From the NCBI GenBank assembly GCA_017556585.1, contig JAFYMP010000068.1, positions 1-42,385 of the forward strand: a stretch of DNA of 42,385 nucleotides. The letters are read 5' to 3'. Below, piece by piece: positions 1 to 8,922 of this stretch (its first letter is position 1; each line of letters starts with the position of its first letter). A program made the position numbers and the translations under genes. Below the pieces are notes generated by a model. That model saw only the letters and a list, made by a program, of their open reading frames with translations, made no database searches and was not told the origin of the DNA. The DNA is from Bacteroidaceae bacterium (lineage in GTDB: Bacteria > Bacteroidota > Bacteroidia > Bacteroidales > Bacteroidaceae).

Positions 1-86
1 GTATCTATTCTTACTATCTCAAAACGCTCCAATATCTCACTAGGAAGTACTATACGAGCTAATTGTTCCAATATCTTTGTTTTCAT
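1..86 (-). CDS. N-terminus of a truncated gene, possibly a transposase fragment
   Basis: An ATG at 84-86 on the minus strand opens a frame with no stop to the window edge. It encodes about 28 residues beginning MKTKILEQLARIVLPSEI and continuing LERFEIVRI. The pattern of a short leucine-rich helix, then LP.E...RFE.V, resembles the N-terminal region of small Bacteroidota transposase ORFs of the ISAon1 type, but that is recall of a pattern, not a match I could test. A consensus -7 box lies immediately upstream, so transcription would start almost at the ATG. The gene continues outside the window and its identity is uncertain. Confidence 0.35.
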   Translation of the reverse strand, partial: MKTKILEQLARIVLPSEILERFEIVRID

Positions 87-91
87 AACTA

Positions 92-99
92 CAAAGATA
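92..99 (-). promoter_or_regulatory. -7 box for the leftward partial gene
   Basis: On the minus strand the bases read TATCTTTG, a full match to TAnnTTTG. It sits six bases from the ATG at 84-86, implying a leaderless or nearly leaderless transcript. No convincing TTG box lies at the expected distance, so the call rests on the -7 element alone. Confidence 0.4.
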
Positions 100-196
100 C
101 AATTTTGAACAAATTTACCACACCTTTTTGCTACTGAGCCGTAGTAACTATACTCTGAAAGTTTAACATTACTACGAAATATTTTTGCGAAAAACC

Positions 197-226
197 TTGT
201 TTGCAACTAAATATTAGTTACATTTG
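197..226 (+). promoter_or_regulatory. hicAB promoter with palindromic candidate operator
   Basis: TTG at 197-199, 19 bases, then TACATTTG at 219-226 is a full Bacteroidota promoter, 22 bases before the hicA ATG. Between the boxes, 205-219 reads AACTAA-ATA-TTAGTT, a perfect 6-bp inverted repeat with a three-base centre. A palindrome overlapping the promoter of a toxin-antitoxin operon is the expected position for autorepression by the ribbon-helix-helix domain of HicB. Confidence 0.7.
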
Positions 227-247
227 CAGTGCTAATACAAAACGCAC

Positions 248-505
248 ATGGGAACAAAAGAGAAATTAATTAATAGACTAAAAAGAATACCCAAGGATTT
301 TACATGGGAAGAATTAGTGAGATTGTTTTCACTATTGGGCTTTAGTTTGGACAACAAGGGAAAAACGAGTGGTTCTCGCGTGATATTTAATAACGGCAAT
401 AAAACATATATCACTCATAAACCACATCCCGGAAATTTAGTTAAAGTATATATAGTAAAACAAGTTCTGGAATATTTAAAGGAGAATAATTTCATAAAAG
501 ACTGA
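248..505 (+). CDS. hicA: HicA family mRNA interferase toxin
   Basis: This 85-residue protein is a HicA toxin, a small double-stranded-RNA-binding-like fold that cleaves mRNA and is held inactive by HicB. Visible family marks are an N-terminal helix with KDFTWEELVRLF, the GKTSGSRVIF strand (residues 38-47), THKPHPG (56-62) and a C-terminal helix VKVYIVKQVLEYLKENNF. Many HicA proteins have GSH at the first motif; the GSR form here is what I recall for the Bacteroidota subfamily, with the conserved His of KPHPG (H60) retained. It is the first gene of a two-gene operon; hicB starts two bases after its stop. The toxin-before-antitoxin order is normal for hicAB. Confidence 0.85.
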   Translation: MGTKEKLINRLKRIPKDFTWEELVRLFSLLGFSLDNKGKTSGSRVIFNNGNKTYITHKPHPGNLVKVYIVKQVLEYLKENNFIKD

Positions 506-507
506 AT

Positions 508-852
508 ATGAATACAATGCATTACAAGGGATATATAGGTAGTATAGAGGTTAGCGAAGCAGATAATTGTCTATATGGTAAGGTAATAGATTTACCTGCA
601 GGAACCGCCATTACTTTTGAAGGAGAGACTGTTTCAGATTTGAGAATAGACTTTGAAAATGCAGTAGATGATTATTTAGAGTATTGTAAAGAGAATAATA
701 TTCAGCCTTGCAAGAGTTATTCGGGAACTCTAAATATACGAATATCACCAGATACTCATTGCAGATTAGCTATGTTGGCACAAAGGTATGGTGTAACACT
801 TAACGCACTTATCAAATCAACCTTAGACAAACAAGTTGCATCACTTTGGTAA
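508..852 (+). CDS. hicB: HicB family antitoxin with RHH domain
   Basis: This 114-residue protein is the HicB antitoxin partner of the preceding HicA. Residues 5-65 form the degraded RNase H-like HicB fold (YKGYIGSIEVSEADNCLYGKV, then the DLRIDFENAVDDYLEYC helix), which covers the toxin. Residues 75-110 (SGTLNIRISPDTHCRLAMLA and the following helix) form a ribbon-helix-helix DNA-binding domain of the type that binds operators such as the palindrome at 205-219. It starts two bases after the hicA TGA, consistent with coupled translation. An internal ATG at 517 is a possible alternative start that would remove only three residues. Confidence 0.85.
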   Translation: MNTMHYKGYIGSIEVSEADNCLYGKVIDLPAGTAITFEGETVSDLRIDFENAVDDYLEYCKENNIQPCKSYSGTLNIRISPDTHCRLAMLAQRYGVTLNALIKSTLDKQVASLW

Positions 853-1020
853 CAACAGAGTAGTAAAAGGTAAGTTTACTGGTCAAAAGTCCGAGTTAGC
901 TGTTTTGGTTCTGTAGGTGAACGAAGCAGCTACGAACAGCTACACACTGAAGTTCCACTACGAACATTTGCAACCCAATTGCAAAGTGCGCTCTCTTTTT
1001 CGCTATTATATAAGGTATTC
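853..1020. other. Intergenic region with no gene seen
   Basis: Between hicB and the efflux promoter I see no convincing ORF and no hairpin followed by a T-run. A dispersed 8-bp inverted repeat occurs (TAGCTGTT at 897-904, AACAGCTA at 935-942), but the 30-base loop makes a terminator unlikely. Confidence 0.5.
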
Positions 1021-1051
1021 TTGCGTGCTTGACTGCCAGAAGTTATTTTTG
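1021..1051 (+). promoter_or_regulatory. Promoter of the metal efflux operon
   Basis: TTG at 1021-1023, exactly 20 bases, then TATTTTTG at 1044-1051 matches the Bacteroidota promoter. It lies 31 bases before the ATG of the adaptor gene and is the only good match upstream of the operon. Confidence 0.65.
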
Positions 1052-1081
1052 CATAAAAATTGAATTATTATAGTTTACATA

Positions 1082-2416
1082 ATGAAGAGTCATATTTTAG
1101 CAGTAGCGGTAGCAGTATTCCTTATGGGATCATGCAAAAGTAACCACGATCATAATCACGATCATCATCAGCACCACGAACATTCAGAAGCTGTAGAACA
1201 TCAGCATGAACATTCTGAAACTGTAGAACATCACCACGAACATTCGGTTCATAAACATGAACATCATCACGAACACTCAGAAGCGGCTGAACACAATAAT
1301 CATCACCACGAACATTCAAAAGCGACAGAACACCATCACCACGAACATCAGCATTCCGAAACTGCTGAAACGCATCAACACAACCATGCAGCTGCAGGCG
1401 ATATTATTCTTGAACCGAATAAAGCCCACGCAGCAGGTGTTGTGGCAGAGATTATCACACCAAAAAATTTCCGTCAGGTAATACCTGTAAGCGGCAGAAT
1501 AGAATCATCACAAAATGCAGAAAAGAGCATAGTTGCCAACGTTGCAGGAGTGGTATCTTTTAACCGCCCTTTGGTTTCCGGTACTCAAGTAACTCAAGGC
1601 AACACTCTCCTATCCATATCGTCCCATAATCTGCAAGATGGCGACCCTATAGAACGTGCAAAAATTGCATATCAGGCTGCAAAAGAGGAGTACAACCGTG
1701 CCAAACGTCTTATAGATGACAAAATCATATCAGAAAAAGATTTCAACACCATTCGCGAACGATATGAAAATGCACGTCTCACATATCAGGCTGTTGCAAA
1801 AGATAATTCAAACAATGGTGCTACCGTAACTGCCCCAACAAGCGGATATATAAAAGAAGTATTCGTAAAAGAGGGCGATTATGTAACAGTAGGACAAACA
1901 CTTGCTACTGTAGCACAAGACAATATTCTGTATCTGTATGCCGATATTCCTGAAAGATATTACGGTTATATGAATAATATCACATCTGCCAATTTCAGCA
2001 CAGTTTATAGCAATCAGGTCTATGAATTAGACTCTATGAACGGAGAAAAAGTATCGTATAGCAGAGCATTGGCATCCGGTTCAGGCTATGCTACAATGAC
2101 ATTCAGTTTCAAAAATGATGGAACATTGGTACCAGGTTCATTTGCAAACATTTATCTATTGGCAGAAAACAGGCCAAACACCATTGCAATACCAAACGAA
2201 GCTCTTGTAGAAGAACAGGGACTATACTTTGTTTTCATAAAGATGTGTGAAGAGAGTTACAGCAAACGTCAGGTAAAAATAGGCGCTTCAAATGGTAAAG
2301 AGGTGGAAATAACAGATGGCATTCATTCCGGTGATAATGTAGTTGTAAAGGGTGCATATCATGTAAAACTGGCTTCAACAAGTGCATCTCTGCCGGCCCA
2401 TTCTCACAGTCACTAA
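1082..2416 (+). CDS. His-rich RND efflux periplasmic adaptor lipoprotein (CzcB/CusB type)
   Basis: This 444-residue protein is the membrane-fusion subunit linking the inner-membrane pump to the outer-membrane channel. The N-terminus is a lipoprotein signal ending MGSC (Cys18), so the protein should be anchored by lipid. Residues 21-106 are extraordinarily His-rich, built from repeats around HHHEHS, HQHEHS and EHHHEH, and the C-terminus ends SHSH. Such tracts bind divalent or soft metal ions and suggest metal capture and delivery to the pump. Downstream come barrel-sandwich and alpha-hairpin segments (the helix around AKIAYQAAKEEYNRAKRL, then TVTAPTSGYIKEVFVKEGDYV). It is first in a three-gene operon, 15 bases before the pump gene. 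The exported metal (Zn, Co, Cd, Ni or Cu) cannot be decided from the sequence. Confidence 0.9.
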   Translation: MKSHILAVAVAVFLMGSCKSNHDHNHDHHQHHEHSEAVEHQHEHSETVEHHHEHSVHKHEHHHEHSEAAEHNNHHHEHSKATEHHHHEHQHSETAETHQHNHAAAGDIILEPNKAHAAGVVAEIITPKNFRQVIPVSGRIESSQNAEKSIVANVAGVVSFNRPLVSGTQVTQGNTLLSISSHNLQDGDPIERAKIAYQAAKEEYNRAKRLIDDKIISEKDFNTIRERYENARLTYQAVAKDNSNNGATVTAPTSGYIKEVFVKEGDYVTVGQTLATVAQDNILYLYADIPERYYGYMNNITSANFSTVYSNQVYELDSMNGEKVSYSRALASGSGYATMTFSFKNDGTLVPGSFANIYLLAENRPNTIAIPNEALVEEQGLYFVFIKMCEESYSKRQVKIGASNGKEVEITDGIHSGDNVVVKGAYHVKLASTSASLPAHSHSH

Positions 2417-2431
2417 TTTGAACACAGAATT

Positions 2432-5400
2432 ATGCTTAACAGGATAATACATTTTTCTCTGAATAACAGGCTGCTGATACTTGTTGTATCGGTCGTTCTA
2501 ATGGTTGCAGGTCTTTATACTGCCAAAAATGCCGAAGTGGATGTTTTCCCGGACCTTACAGCACCTACAGTTGTGGTTATGACAGAAGCTCACGGAATGG
2601 CTTCCGAAGAGGTAGAACAGTTGGTAACCTTCCCTATAGAGACTATGGTAAATGGTGCCACAGGCGTACGCAGAGTACGTTCATCATCTACCAATGGTTT
2701 TTCTGTAGTTTGGGTAGAATTCGATTGGGGTACCGACATCTATTTGGCCAGACAGATTGTTAGCGAAAAGTTGACTCTGGTTAATGAACAGTTACCGGAT
2801 AACATAGGCAAACCCACTATGGGCCCACAGACATCCATCCTGGGCGAAGTGATGATAATAGGTCTTACTGCCGATAGTACCTCTATGATGGATCTACGCA
2901 CCATAGCCGATTGGACTATACGCCCCAGACTGCTATCAACAGGTGGTGTAGCACAGGTATCGGTACAGGGTGGCGATATAAAAGAGTATCAGATATTGAT
3001 AGATCCCGCCCGTATGCGCCACTATGGTGTATCACTAGACGAAGTTATGTCTGTTACCCGCAATATGAACCAGAACGTAAACGGTGGAGTTATTTACGAA
3101 CACAGCAACGAATATATAGTTCGTGGTATTCTTTCAAGCACTAATGCTGACGATATAGGAAATGCAGTGATAAAAACCGTAAATGGCAGACCTATTACAC
3201 TAAGCGATATAGCAGATGTAAAGATTGGTTATCAAGAACCTAAACTTGGTACTGCTGCAGAACGTGGTAAACCGGCTGTACTGCTTACCGTAAGCAAGCA
3301 ACCGGAAACAGGTACAATAGAACTTACCCATAAAATAGAGGAAGCTCTTGCCGACGTACAAAAGAATCTGCCACTTGATGTAAAGGTTTCTACTGACATA
3401 TTCAGACAGAGCCATTTTATTAATAACTCCATAGACAATGTAAAATCGGCACTGTTAGAGGGCGCTATCTTTGTCATCATTGTTCTCTTCCTTTTTTTGG
3501 CAAATGTACGTACCACATTCATATCGCTTGTAACCATTCCACTATCACTGGTAACAGCCATTTTGGTACTGGACCGTTTTGGATTGAGTATCAACACTAT
3601 GAGTTTAGGCGGTATGGCTATAGCAATAGGTTCTTTAGTAGATGATGCTATTGTAGATGTTGAAAATGTGTGGAAACGTCTGCGTGAAAATCGTCTTCTA
3701 CCCGTAGAACAACAGAATAGAACTTTAGATGTGGTTTTTGAAGCATCGAAAGAGGTCCGTGCACCTATTCTGAATTCTACACTTATTATAGTTGTCAGTT
3801 TTGTACCGCTATTCTTTTTGAGCGGTATGGAGGGCAGAATGCTTATTCCATTAGGAATTGCCTTTATTGTTGCGCTGTGTACATCTACATTTGTTGCACT
3901 TACACTTACCCCCGTACTTTGCAGCTATCTGTTAGGTGCTAACAAACAGACTGGGCTTCCTAAAGAGGCATTTGTTGCAGTCTGGTTGAAAAAATACTAT
4001 AACATTGCCTTAGAATGGGCATTAAATCATAAGAAAGGTGTTTTAGGAGCAACTGTAACACTCTTTGTTACAGCACTAATCTGTTTCTTCACATTGGGAC
4101 GCTCATTCCTGCCATCATTTAACGAAGGTTCGCTTACCATCAACATCACATCGCTTCCGGGAATATCTTTGGAAGAGTCCGATAACTTAGGACGCCGGGC
4201 AGAAGAACTTCTTCTCACTATTCCTGAAATAAAAACCGTAGCACGCAAAACAGGACGTGCCGAACTTGACGAACATCTGCGTGGAGTTAATGGCAGCGAA
4301 ATAGAGGCTCCATACGAACTGCAGGATAGAAGCCGTCACGAGATGTTGGAAGAGGTTCGTCACAAACTGAACACGTTGACAGGTGCCAACATAGAGATTG
4401 GTCAGCCTATCAGCCACCGTATAGATGCTATGCTTTCAGGCACAAAAGCAGGCATAGCAATTAAACTGTTTGGCGATGATCTGAACACCATGTATATGTA
4501 TGCCAACCGCATTAAAGATGCTATAAGCAGTGTAGAAGGTATTGCCGATTTAAATGTGGAACAACAGATAGAACGTCCACAGTTAAAGATTGTTCCCAAA
4601 CGAGAGATGCTTGCCAGATATGGTATCACCCTACCCCAATTTGCAGATTTTGTATCGGTTAATCTGGCTGGAGCTACCGTTTCACAAGTTTATGAACAGA
4701 GCAAAGTTTTCAATCTGGTAGTTCGCGCACAAGAAGATACCAGAAGTTCTATGGATAGAATACAAGACCTCATGATAGACACAGATAGTGGCGAACGTAT
4801 TCCTATCAGTTATGTGGCAGATATAACATCGGCTATGGGTCCAAATGCCATAAGCAGAGAGAACGTAAAACGCAAGATTGTAATATCAGCAAACACTACA
4901 GACAGAGATTTACGCAGTGCTGTTAACGAAATAAGCGAACGCATAGATAAAGAGATTAAGTTGCCGGAAGGTTATTATATTGAATTTGGAGGACAGTTTG
5001 AGAGTGAACAGGCCGCCAGCCGTACTCTGCTACTAACATCCATTATCAGTATAGTTGTAATATTCTTGCTACTCTATGTACAGTTCAAGAATGCTATCCA
5101 CAGCGGAATTATACTAATGAATCTGCCATTTGCGCTTATAGGCGGTGTATTTGTACTTATGTTCAGCAGTGGCGAAATAAGCATTCCTGCAATTATAGGT
5201 TTCATATCTCTGTTTGGTATAGCCACCAGAAATGGTATGTTGCTGATAAGCCACTATAACGACCTTATGACACAGGGCAATAGTCTGAAAGAGAGTATCA
5301 TACAGGGTTCATTAGACAGATTGAATCCCATCCTTATGACAGCACTGACATCGGCATTGGCACTTATTCCTTTGGCTCTGAATGGCGATCTTCCCGGTAA

Positions 5401-5515
5401 TGAAATCCAGAGCCCTATGGCAAAAGTAATATTGGGTGGACTACTCACTTCAACCCTGCTCAATGCATTTGTAATTCCTATAGTTTACGAACTGATAAAC
5501 CGCAAGAAAAGATGA
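2432..5515 (+). CDS. Heavy-metal efflux RND pump (CzcA/CusA family)
   Basis: This 1027-residue proton-driven inner-membrane exporter belongs to the HME subfamily of RND pumps. It has the usual layout: TM1 at the N-terminus (LLILVVSVVLMVAGLYTA), a large periplasmic domain with VDVFPDLTAPTVVVMTEA, TM2-6, a second periplasmic domain and TM8-12 at the end. The proton-relay helix reads AIAIGSLVDDAIVDVEN. It keeps the central Asp and the Glu but has Ala where CzcA proteins carry the first Asp, so it is closer to the CusA pattern (AIGAMVDAAIVMIEN) than to CzcA (DFGIIVDGAVVIVEN). The substrate cannot be fixed. Its TGA overlaps the start of the next gene as ATGA, so translation of the outer-membrane component is coupled. 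Confidence 0.93.
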   Translation: MLNRIIHFSLNNRLLILVVSVVLMVAGLYTAKNAEVDVFPDLTAPTVVVMTEAHGMASEEVEQLVTFPIETMVNGATGVRRVRSSSTNGFSVVWVEFDWGTDIYLARQIVSEKLTLVNEQLPDNIGKPTMGPQTSILGEVMIIGLTADSTSMMDLRTIADWTIRPRLLSTGGVAQVSVQGGDIKEYQILIDPARMRHYGVSLDEVMSVTRNMNQNVNGGVIYEHSNEYIVRGILSSTNADDIGNAVIKTVNGRPITLSDIADVKIGYQEPKLGTAAERGKPAVLLTVSKQPETGTIELTHKIEEALADVQKNLPLDVKVSTDIFRQSHFINNSIDNVKSALLEGAIFVIIVLFLFLANVRTTFISLVTIPLSLVTAILVLDRFGLSINTMSLGGMAIAIGSLVDDAIVDVENVWKRLRENRLLPVEQQNRTLDVVFEASKEVRAPILNSTLIIVVSFVPLFFLSGMEGRMLIPLGIAFIVALCTSTFVALTLTPVLCSYLLGANKQTGLPKEAFVAVWLKKYYNIALEWALNHKKGVLGATVTLFVTALICFFTLGRSFLPSFNEGSLTINITSLPGISLEESDNLGRRAEELLLTIPEIKTVARKTGRAELDEHLRGVNGSEIEAPYELQDRSRHEMLEEVRHKLNTLTGANIEIGQPISHRIDAMLSGTKAGIAIKLFGDDLNTMYMYANRIKDAISSVEGIADLNVEQQIERPQLKIVPKREMLARYGITLPQFADFVSVNLAGATVSQVYEQSKVFNLVVRAQEDTRSSMDRIQDLMIDTDSGERIPISYVADITSAMGPNAISRENVKRKIVISANTTDRDLRSAVNEISERIDKEIKLPEGYYIEFGGQFESEQAASRTLLLTSIISIVVIFLLLYVQFKNAIHSGIILMNLPFALIGGVFVLMFSSGEISIPAIIGFISLFGIATRNGMLLISHYNDLMTQGNSLKESIIQGSLDRLNPILMTALTSALALIPLALNGDLPGNEIQSPMAKVILGGLLTSTLLNAFVIPIVYELINRKKR

Positions 5516-6687
5516 AAAAGATACTTCTTATATTAGCATTGGTCTCTCCTATACCGGCATTGGCCGATAGCATAGACGAAATATTGGAAAAGATTGCCGG
5601 CAACAATTTAGAACTGCAAATGCAGCAAAACATTGTGGAGGCACAACAGATAGAAAACAAAGCAGAAAATGTTTTAGGCGACCTTTCCGTTACATACAGT
5701 TCTTTCTACGAACAGGGCGAAGGTAGTGACCACGGAAGTGAATTTGTGGCCACTCAGGCAGTAGATTTTCCTACCCAATATCTGTCACGCCACAAACAGG
5801 CAGAACTGGAAAACGCATCCTTCAGTATGCAATATCTAACAGCAAAGAGAGATATTTTGCTTAAAGCACAACTACTCTGTTTGGATATAATCTATCTGAA
5901 TCAGGAGAAAGAGTTGCTTGATATTCGTCTTGATAATGCCAACCGATTAGAGGATCTCTATAAGGTACGTTTCAATGCTGGCGATGCCAATGCTCTGGAT
6001 GTAAATAGGGTTAAGATGGAGCGTATGAATGTACAGACTCTTGTTGCAGTAAACAATGCCGCCCACCGTACTGCCATGCAGTCATTACTTACAATGAACG
6101 GGAATAAGCCTTTGGAATTCAATGCCAGGGAGTATCCACAGATAGCAGAAATCAGAGATTTCAATGCATTGAAAGACGAAGTTGTAGATTCAGATCCAGA
6201 CCTTATGAGTCTCTCTTATGCCACACAGGCTGCCGATGAACAGGTTTCTATCAATCAGCAGGAATGGCTACCAAAACTTGAACTGGGTTTCCGCAGAAAT
6301 ACAGATAACAATAAAGCTATGAATGGTTTTGTAGTAGGTGGCTCTATCCCACTCTTTTCAAATCGTCATCAGGTAAAGATTTCAAAAGTAGAAGCTATAA
6401 ATGCACAATTGGTAAAAAAAGATGCAGAACTACATATAGAAAATTCACTTATGTCTCTCTACAACGAGATGCTTCAGCTTAAAGAGACTATGCAAAGCTA
6501 CGATACTGAACTTATGTACAGTTCATTGGAACTTCTGCAAAAGGCTCTTGACGAAGGCGAGATCTCCATAATAGAATATTTTATAGAGGCAGAAAGTATC
6601 TATAACAAACTGCTAACCAGAATGGAAATAGAGAACCAATACAGAAAGGTTTTGGCAGACATCTACAAAAACCGTTTGATAGACTAA
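5512..6687 (+). CDS. TolC-family outer membrane efflux protein (CzcC type)
   Basis: This 391-residue protein has a Sec signal peptide (MKKILLILALVSPIPALA, cleavage before DS) and long amphipathic helices typical of TolC/OEP channels, including LDIRLDNANRLEDLYKVRF, which continues NAGDANALDVNRVKMERM, and a C-terminal counterpart around LELLQKALDEGEISIIEYF. It should form the outer-membrane exit duct of the tripartite pump. It overlaps the pump gene by four bases (ATGA), and a terminator follows at 6728-6762, closing the operon. Residues 300-390 repeat the helical pattern of 40-200, as expected for this two-repeat family. Confidence 0.9.
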   Translation: MKKILLILALVSPIPALADSIDEILEKIAGNNLELQMQQNIVEAQQIENKAENVLGDLSVTYSSFYEQGEGSDHGSEFVATQAVDFPTQYLSRHKQAELENASFSMQYLTAKRDILLKAQLLCLDIIYLNQEKELLDIRLDNANRLEDLYKVRFNAGDANALDVNRVKMERMNVQTLVAVNNAAHRTAMQSLLTMNGNKPLEFNAREYPQIAEIRDFNALKDEVVDSDPDLMSLSYATQAADEQVSINQQEWLPKLELGFRRNTDNNKAMNGFVVGGSIPLFSNRHQVKISKVEAINAQLVKKDAELHIENSLMSLYNEMLQLKETMQSYDTELMYSSLELLQKALDEGEISIIEYFIEAESIYNKLLTRMEIENQYRKVLADIYKNRLID

Positions 6688-6727
6688 AGCGTAGCTGTAT
6701 ATTGTAACAGAGTGTATAAGAACAAAT

Positions 6728-6764
6728 CAGGATTGCTCCAATTAAGGAACAATCCTGTTTTTAT
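6728..6764 (+). terminator. Terminator after the efflux operon
   Basis: CAGGATTG (6728-6735) pairs with CAATCCTG (6750-6757), with an additional TCC/GGA pair inside, followed by a run of T. It sits 40 bases after the stop of the TolC-family gene and before the convergent M3 peptidase gene. Confidence 0.75.
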
Positions 6765-6783
6765 TGATTCATCTTGATTCGGA

Positions 6784-8889
6784 TTATTTGAAACCACGAT
6801 TACGTAACAAGGCATCAATCTGTGGCTCACGACCACGGAAGTTCTTGTACATAACCATACCATCATCAATACCGCCAGGAGTAAGCACATACTTACGGAA
6901 CTTGGCTGCAACCTCCTGATTGTAAATATCTCCAGTCTCCTTGAAGGCATCAAATGCATCGGCATCAAGAACTTCTGCCCACATATAGCTATAGTAACCA
7001 GCAGTATAACCACCACCCATTGTATGGCTGAAATTGGTCATACGGTAACGTGGAAGTATCTGTGATGGAATTCCGCGTGCAGCCAGACCGGCAGCTTCAA
7101 AATCCATTACATTTAGATTTTCAGGAATCTCTGTCAGTACGTGCAGATCCATATCGCTGTATGAAGCAGCAATATACTCTACAGTTGCAAAACCCTGACC
7201 ATACTGTGCACTCTTCTGAATCTTCTCTACCAGTTCAGCAGGAATAACTTCGCCTGTCTTGTAGTGCTTAGCATAGACAGCAAGCACCTCCGGTTCAAAT
7301 GCCCAGTGCTCATTAACCTGTGAAGGAAGCTCCACAAAGTCGCGTTCCACACCACCTGCACCATTGTAACGAACATCACGCATAAAGCTGTGAAGCGCAT
7401 GACCAAATTCGTGGAACAGAGTCTCTACATTATCTATACTCTGAAGAGCTGGACCGTCACCTGTTGGAGCGGTCATATTGGTGCTGTTCACTACAATAGG
7501 AATTATACGTTCTTCGCCATCGTAGCTCTGGCCACGGAACGATGTACACCAAGCACCTGCACGTTTGCTTTCACGTGGATAGTTATCGCTATAGAAGATA
7601 GCCAATACTGTACCATCTTTATCTATCACTTCGTATGCCTTAGCTGTTGGTTCGTATGCAGGAACATCGGCTGTAATCTCTCTGAATGTAACGCCATAAA
7701 GCTGTGTAGCCACATGGAATACACCCTTCATTACATTGTTGATTTCCATATATTCACGTATCTCCTGCTCATCTACAGAGAACTTTGCTCTTTTAGCCTT
7801 ATCCAGGTAGTACATATAGTCCCAGCCTGCAGGTTCAAAGTTCTTACCCTCTTTACGTATCTCTGCACGAATATCGTCAAGTTCCTCTTTTGCTTTTGCT
7901 ACTGCCGGTTCCCAAACCTGATCCAACAGTTCAAATACTGCTTCAGGAGTCTTTGCCATACGGTCTTCAAGAACCATTTCTGCATAGTTGTTATAACCCA
8001 TCAGTTTTGCCTTTTCCAAACGCAGAGTTACCAACTGACGGCAAATCTCCTTACTATCGTATTCGTTACCGGTATTACCACGGTTATAATATGCATCATA
8101 AACCTTTTTACGCAAATCTCGGTTTTCACAATACTGTAATACAGGGTTACAGCTTGGACGTTGCATATTAAACATCCATTTGCCCGGCTGACCATTATCA
8201 GCGGCCATCTTAGCTGCAGCATCGATATTCTCTTGTGGAAGTCCCTTCAGTTCTTCCAGACTATTTGCTACAACAAAAGTATTGTTTGTTTCGTGCAAAA
8301 GATTCTGTGAGAAAGTAAGTTCAAGCATTGATAGCTGCTGATTCAATTCACGCAGTTTTTCCTTTTCTGCTTCACTTAGCTCTGCACCGCTGTTTACAAA
8401 ACGTTTGTAGATATTCTCCAAAACTGTCTTCTCTTCCGGTGTCAGTTTTATGTTTTCCCTGTTATCGTACACCTTCTTTACACGGGCAAACAGTTTTTCA
8501 TTCAGGTTGATATCGTCACTGTGAGCAGACATAAGCGGAGATAGTTCTTTCTCTAATGCTCTGCTCTCTTCTGTAGAGTTACTGCTGGTCAACGGACTGA
8601 AAGTACCACGAACCTTGCGCAGCAACTTTCCACTCTGATCCATTGCTACAATGGTATTCTGGAAAGTAGGTTCTTCCGGATTGTTTATGATAGCCTCTAT
8701 TTCGGCTTTCTGTTCTTCCATACCCAACAATATACCCTCACGGTAATTGTCTATTGTTATCTCTTCAAACGGAGCAATGCCATAAGGCGTTGTAAATTCG
8801 TTTAGCAGTGGATTATCAGACTGTTTCTGACCACAACCACAAGCTGCAATTGTCATAAATCCAATTAAAAATTTGTTTGTCAGTTTCAT
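6784..8889 (-). CDS. dcp: M3 family zinc metallopeptidase (Dcp-like) lipoprotein
   Basis: This peptidyl-dipeptidase-type oligopeptidase has about 701 residues from the chosen start, close to the family's usual 680-710. The catalytic motif FHEFGHALHS (HExxH at about 493-497) is intact, with the downstream Glu-containing helix expected for gluzincins. The start was set at 8889 rather than the longer frame from 8916 because the shorter form begins with a clear lipoprotein signal, MKLTNKFLIGFMTIAACGCG. The protein would therefore be anchored in the periplasm or outer membrane. It follows the NhaC-type gene by 33 bases on the same strand and is probably the last gene of that transcript. The physiological peptide substrates are unknown. 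Confidence 0.93.
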   Translation of the reverse strand: MKLTNKFLIGFMTIAACGCGQKQSDNPLLNEFTTPYGIAPFEEITIDNYREGILLGMEEQKAEIEAIINNPEEPTFQNTIVAMDQSGKLLRKVRGTFSPLTSSNSTEESRALEKELSPLMSAHSDDINLNEKLFARVKKVYDNRENIKLTPEEKTVLENIYKRFVNSGAELSEAEKEKLRELNQQLSMLELTFSQNLLHETNNTFVVANSLEELKGLPQENIDAAAKMAADNGQPGKWMFNMQRPSCNPVLQYCENRDLRKKVYDAYYNRGNTGNEYDSKEICRQLVTLRLEKAKLMGYNNYAEMVLEDRMAKTPEAVFELLDQVWEPAVAKAKEELDDIRAEIRKEGKNFEPAGWDYMYYLDKAKRAKFSVDEQEIREYMEINNVMKGVFHVATQLYGVTFREITADVPAYEPTAKAYEVIDKDGTVLAIFYSDNYPRESKRAGAWCTSFRGQSYDGEERIIPIVVNSTNMTAPTGDGPALQSIDNVETLFHEFGHALHSFMRDVRYNGAGGVERDFVELPSQVNEHWAFEPEVLAVYAKHYKTGEVIPAELVEKIQKSAQYGQGFATVEYIAASYSDMDLHVLTEIPENLNVMDFEAAGLAARGIPSQILPRYRMTNFSHTMGGGYTAGYYSYMWAEVLDADAFDAFKETGDIYNQEVAAKFRKYVLTPGGIDDGMVMYKNFRGREPQIDALLRNRGFK

Positions 8890-8922
8890 ATAATACTTTT
8901 TAGTTAATATTTTCATTCTAAA

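Noticed and set aside
897..942. Dispersed inverted repeat TAGCTGTT/AACAGCTA as a hicAB terminator
   Set aside because: The loop is 30 bases long and no T-run follows.
7390..8139. A 249-codon plus-strand open frame over the M3 peptidase gene
   Set aside because: It is antisense to a clear metallopeptidase gene, has Cys- and aromatic-rich low-information sequence and matches no family I know.
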